Shown here: in pieces, positions 62,146 to 64,000 of the stretch | Numbering within the stretch: position 1 is the first letter of the stretch | How the letters are laid out: the number at the start of each line of letters is the position of its first letter | NCBI GenBank assembly: GCA_963826795.1 | Contig: CAWGYT010000008.1 | Span: 515,961-579,960 of the forward strand | Reading direction: 5' to 3' | Length of the DNA stretch: 64,000 nucleotides | Source: CAWGYT01 sp963826795 | GTDB lineage: Bacteria; Planctomycetota; Planctomycetia; Pirellulales; Pirellulaceae | Position numbers and translations under genes: made by a program | Notes under the pieces: generated by a model | Database searches by the model: none | Told to the model about the DNA's origin: nothing | What the model saw: only the letters and a program-made list of their open reading frames with translations

Positions 62146-63468
62146 GTGTTGTCAATTGAAAAACGCATCTGCCGACGGCTGATGGCCCTGCTGACGGCGA
62201 GCCTGATCGGCGTGTCGGGTTTCGGTCAACAGGTCCAAGTCCCGCCGAACTACGGGTGCCGATCGGCAGCACGGTGCGGCATGATTCCGCCGACGGCTCC
62301 GGGTGCAGGGGCAGGACTGAGCCCTGGAATCCAGCCATTCGACCCCTATGCCATGCCCACGACACCACCGCCGTCGCTGGGTTTTCCAGCGCCAACGACC
62401 CCCGGCTACGCCGCCCCTCCGACCGGCGCCGCCCCGCTTACGTGGCCGGCACCCGGCATCTCCGCCCCGACTCCCTACGGGGCTCCCGCGTATCCACCAC
62501 CTCCCGGAGTGGCTCCTTACGGTGCTGCTCCCTACGGTGCTGCACCCTACGGCGCCGCACCCTACGGACCACCGCCCTACAGCGGAGCGCCGACCGGGGC
62601 TTCGCCGTATGCGAGCCCATGCCGCGCCGGGGACTGGCCGACCTGCGCCCCCCGGAAGCACGGACTGCCTTTACAGCGATTGTTTCAGGACACGGGGTTC
62701 ACGTATGCGTGGCTTCCGAGGCGGGACCGGAAACAACATGCAGATCAACGAGTTCGATATCAGCACGTCACTGTATTGTCCGAACTTTATGGGCGGGGCG
62801 GGCCCCTTGCGAGTGAAGCCGGGCTTTGCGTTTTACTTGTTGACTGGGCCCAGCCCGCCTTCGGTCGCCACGACGTCCGCGCCGTACGCCGCGTACGTCG
62901 ATTTCGACGGGCGCCTCAATTCGGGCCGGCGTTTGCGCGGACATCGACTTCCGTACGGGTGTCTACAGCGACTTCAGTTCGGTGACCACGAATAGTTGGC
63001 GTTTTATGGGCACGGGGCTGGGGGTGATCCGCCTGTCACCGACCACCTCGCTGAAGCTGGGCGTAACGTACCTCGATCGGAACAATATCAAGATTCTGCC
63101 CGCAGGCGGGATTCTCTGGAAGCCCACTCCAAACTCGCTGGGACATCTATTTCCCTGCACCGAGGTTGTCGTGCTATCTCAACACGATCAACAATCAGCA
63201 AGTGTGGTGGTACCTTGGCGGGGAGTACGGCGGTGGCGCCTGGACGTATGAACGGGAGGTCAATCCGACATCGGTGCCGCAGATCGGGTCGACATCAACG
63301 ACATTCGCGTTTTCGTGGGGATCGAGTCGCAGAACCTCAACCGCTGCCATAGCTTTCTTGAGCTCGGCTATGTCTTCGACCGCGAACTGTACGGACGCGC
63401 GCCTGGTTCCGGCGGAGCGAACGACGCTGTCCAGCACGCTGATGCTGCGGACCGGCATTGCATTCTAA
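62146..63468 (+). pseudogene. DUF6268-family planctomycete protein, multiply frameshifted
   Basis: Start GTG 62146: signal peptide (LMALLTASLIGVSGFGQQVQ), a Pro/Ala/Tyr-rich linker with four AAPYG-type repeats (62515-62580), then in successive frames MQINEFDISTSLYCPNFMGG, LRVKPGFAFYLLTGPSPPSV, WRFMGTGLGVIRLSPTTSLK, LGVTYLDRNNIKILPAGGIL, INNQQVWWYLGGEYGGGAWT, SFLELGYVFDRELYG and LMLRTGIAF before a stop at 63468. The complete domain order of a DUF6268 beta-barrel-like protein is present, but at least five frame changes occur in 1.3 kb. Confidence 0.75.
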
Positions 63469-63671
63469 GCGACCGGCTCTGTGGATCGCGTTCCGCGACG
63501 TCGGCCCGCTCAGCCGCCAACCCACCACCGGCCGCGATTGGATCGGTTATGTCGACGAGCAGCCGACGTGGCCCTGTGCGGACTCACGGTTGCTCCCCTT
63601 TCTCGACCGAGGGAATTACAATAAAGACCGGCGCTCGGCTGTTTCTTTCCTCGACGCCCGGCGGTGGTTCA

Positions 63672-64000
63672 TGAGCGTACTTGGCCAATGCCCGGAATGC
63701 GACGGCTGGGTCCAGCCCGCCGCTGACTCGTCGGCATGGCGGGTGAAGTGCCCCCACTGCGGGACGCAATTTACCGCCGAGCGACTCAACTGGTCACCCG
63801 CTCTGCCGTTGATCCCCTGTACCAGCCGCCTGGGAATCGACCTTCGGCTCGATGCCTGAAACGCCGCGGTCCGCGACGGGGACGACGGGCGAGACTGCCC
63901 CGACGGGGACGACGGGCGAGACCGACCGTCCGGTCGATTCGGCGGAGGGCGATGACTGGCAGTTGGGACTGGCCGATCGCGGACGACCCGAATCCGTCCT
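63672..64000 (+). CDS. Zinc-ribbon protein start, frameshifted, runs off the window
   Basis: ATG 63672: MSVLGQCPECDGWVQPAADS, then VKCPHCGTQFTAERL, a CPEC...CPHC zinc ribbon as found at the N-terminus of planctomycete MJ0042-type proteins. The straight frame stops near 63859. A neighbouring frame (MPETPRSATGTTGETAPTGT, with a GTTGET repeat, then DDWQLGLADRGRPES) continues open to the window end, so a frame error near 63820 is likely. Only the first third is visible; no function assigned. Confidence 0.55.

Overview
The window is GC-rich DNA with bacterial gene density, and its gene content points to a planctomycete, probably of the Pirellulaceae. The markers are several secreted proteins that end in paired EF-hand/dockerin-like repeats followed by a PEP-CTERM tail, large FG-GAP/ASPIC-UnbV proteins, decayed BBP7 and DUF6268 outer-membrane proteins, a DUF502 protein, and a fliW-csrA pair. 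No rRNA or tRNA gene was seen.

Layout. 0-14.5 kb: the tail of a TetA-like MFS transporter, an enolase-superfamily dehydratase, and four dockerin/PEP-CTERM proteins carrying LamG or CBM9-like domains. These are mixed with REP-like arrays and a minus-strand ankyrin / TPR / FG-GAP cluster. 15.2-19.3 kb: a very large FG-GAP + ASPIC/UnbV + thioredoxin + TPR protein interrupted by one in-frame TGA, with a textbook bacterial SECIS-like hairpin directly behind it. This is the strongest candidate for something new, a possible selenoprotein. 19.6-47.9 kb: the housekeeping core, with a CBS protein, a GltB-like FMN protein, cupin-ligA, uvrA, an HDAC-like hydrolase, a radical SAM protein, FHA, a sodium:solute symporter, redox proteins, fliW-csrA, comF-DUF502-tauE-hemC, an aminotransferase, an LptF/G permease and rpmE-prfA-prmC. 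48-54.2 kb: a mobile/accessory zone with IS3 and ISAzo13 remnants, a VapBC-like pair, and three copies of a 152-bp terminal-inverted-repeat element, each lying at the broken end of a gene. It also holds a truncated ECF sigma factor, a truncated REP-associated transposase and gene tails. 54.2-64 kb: a DUF3592 protein and a zinc-ribbon membrane protein, then heavily decayed genes (pectinesterase/GH127, SdrD-like/DUF11, BBP7, an SH3-like planctomycete protein, DUF6268).

At least seven otherwise well-conserved genes, including the essential prfA, carry exactly one 1-bp lesion. I read most of these as sequencing or assembly errors, and that also colours the interpretation of the decayed right end. 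The in-frame TGA at 17232 differs: the frame is kept for about 2 kb on both sides and a SECIS-like hairpin sits at the right distance.

Two palindromic non-autonomous element families stand out. One has termini that coincide with TAG stop codons of three genes (CTAG-type ends); the other (152 bp) marks gene truncation junctions.
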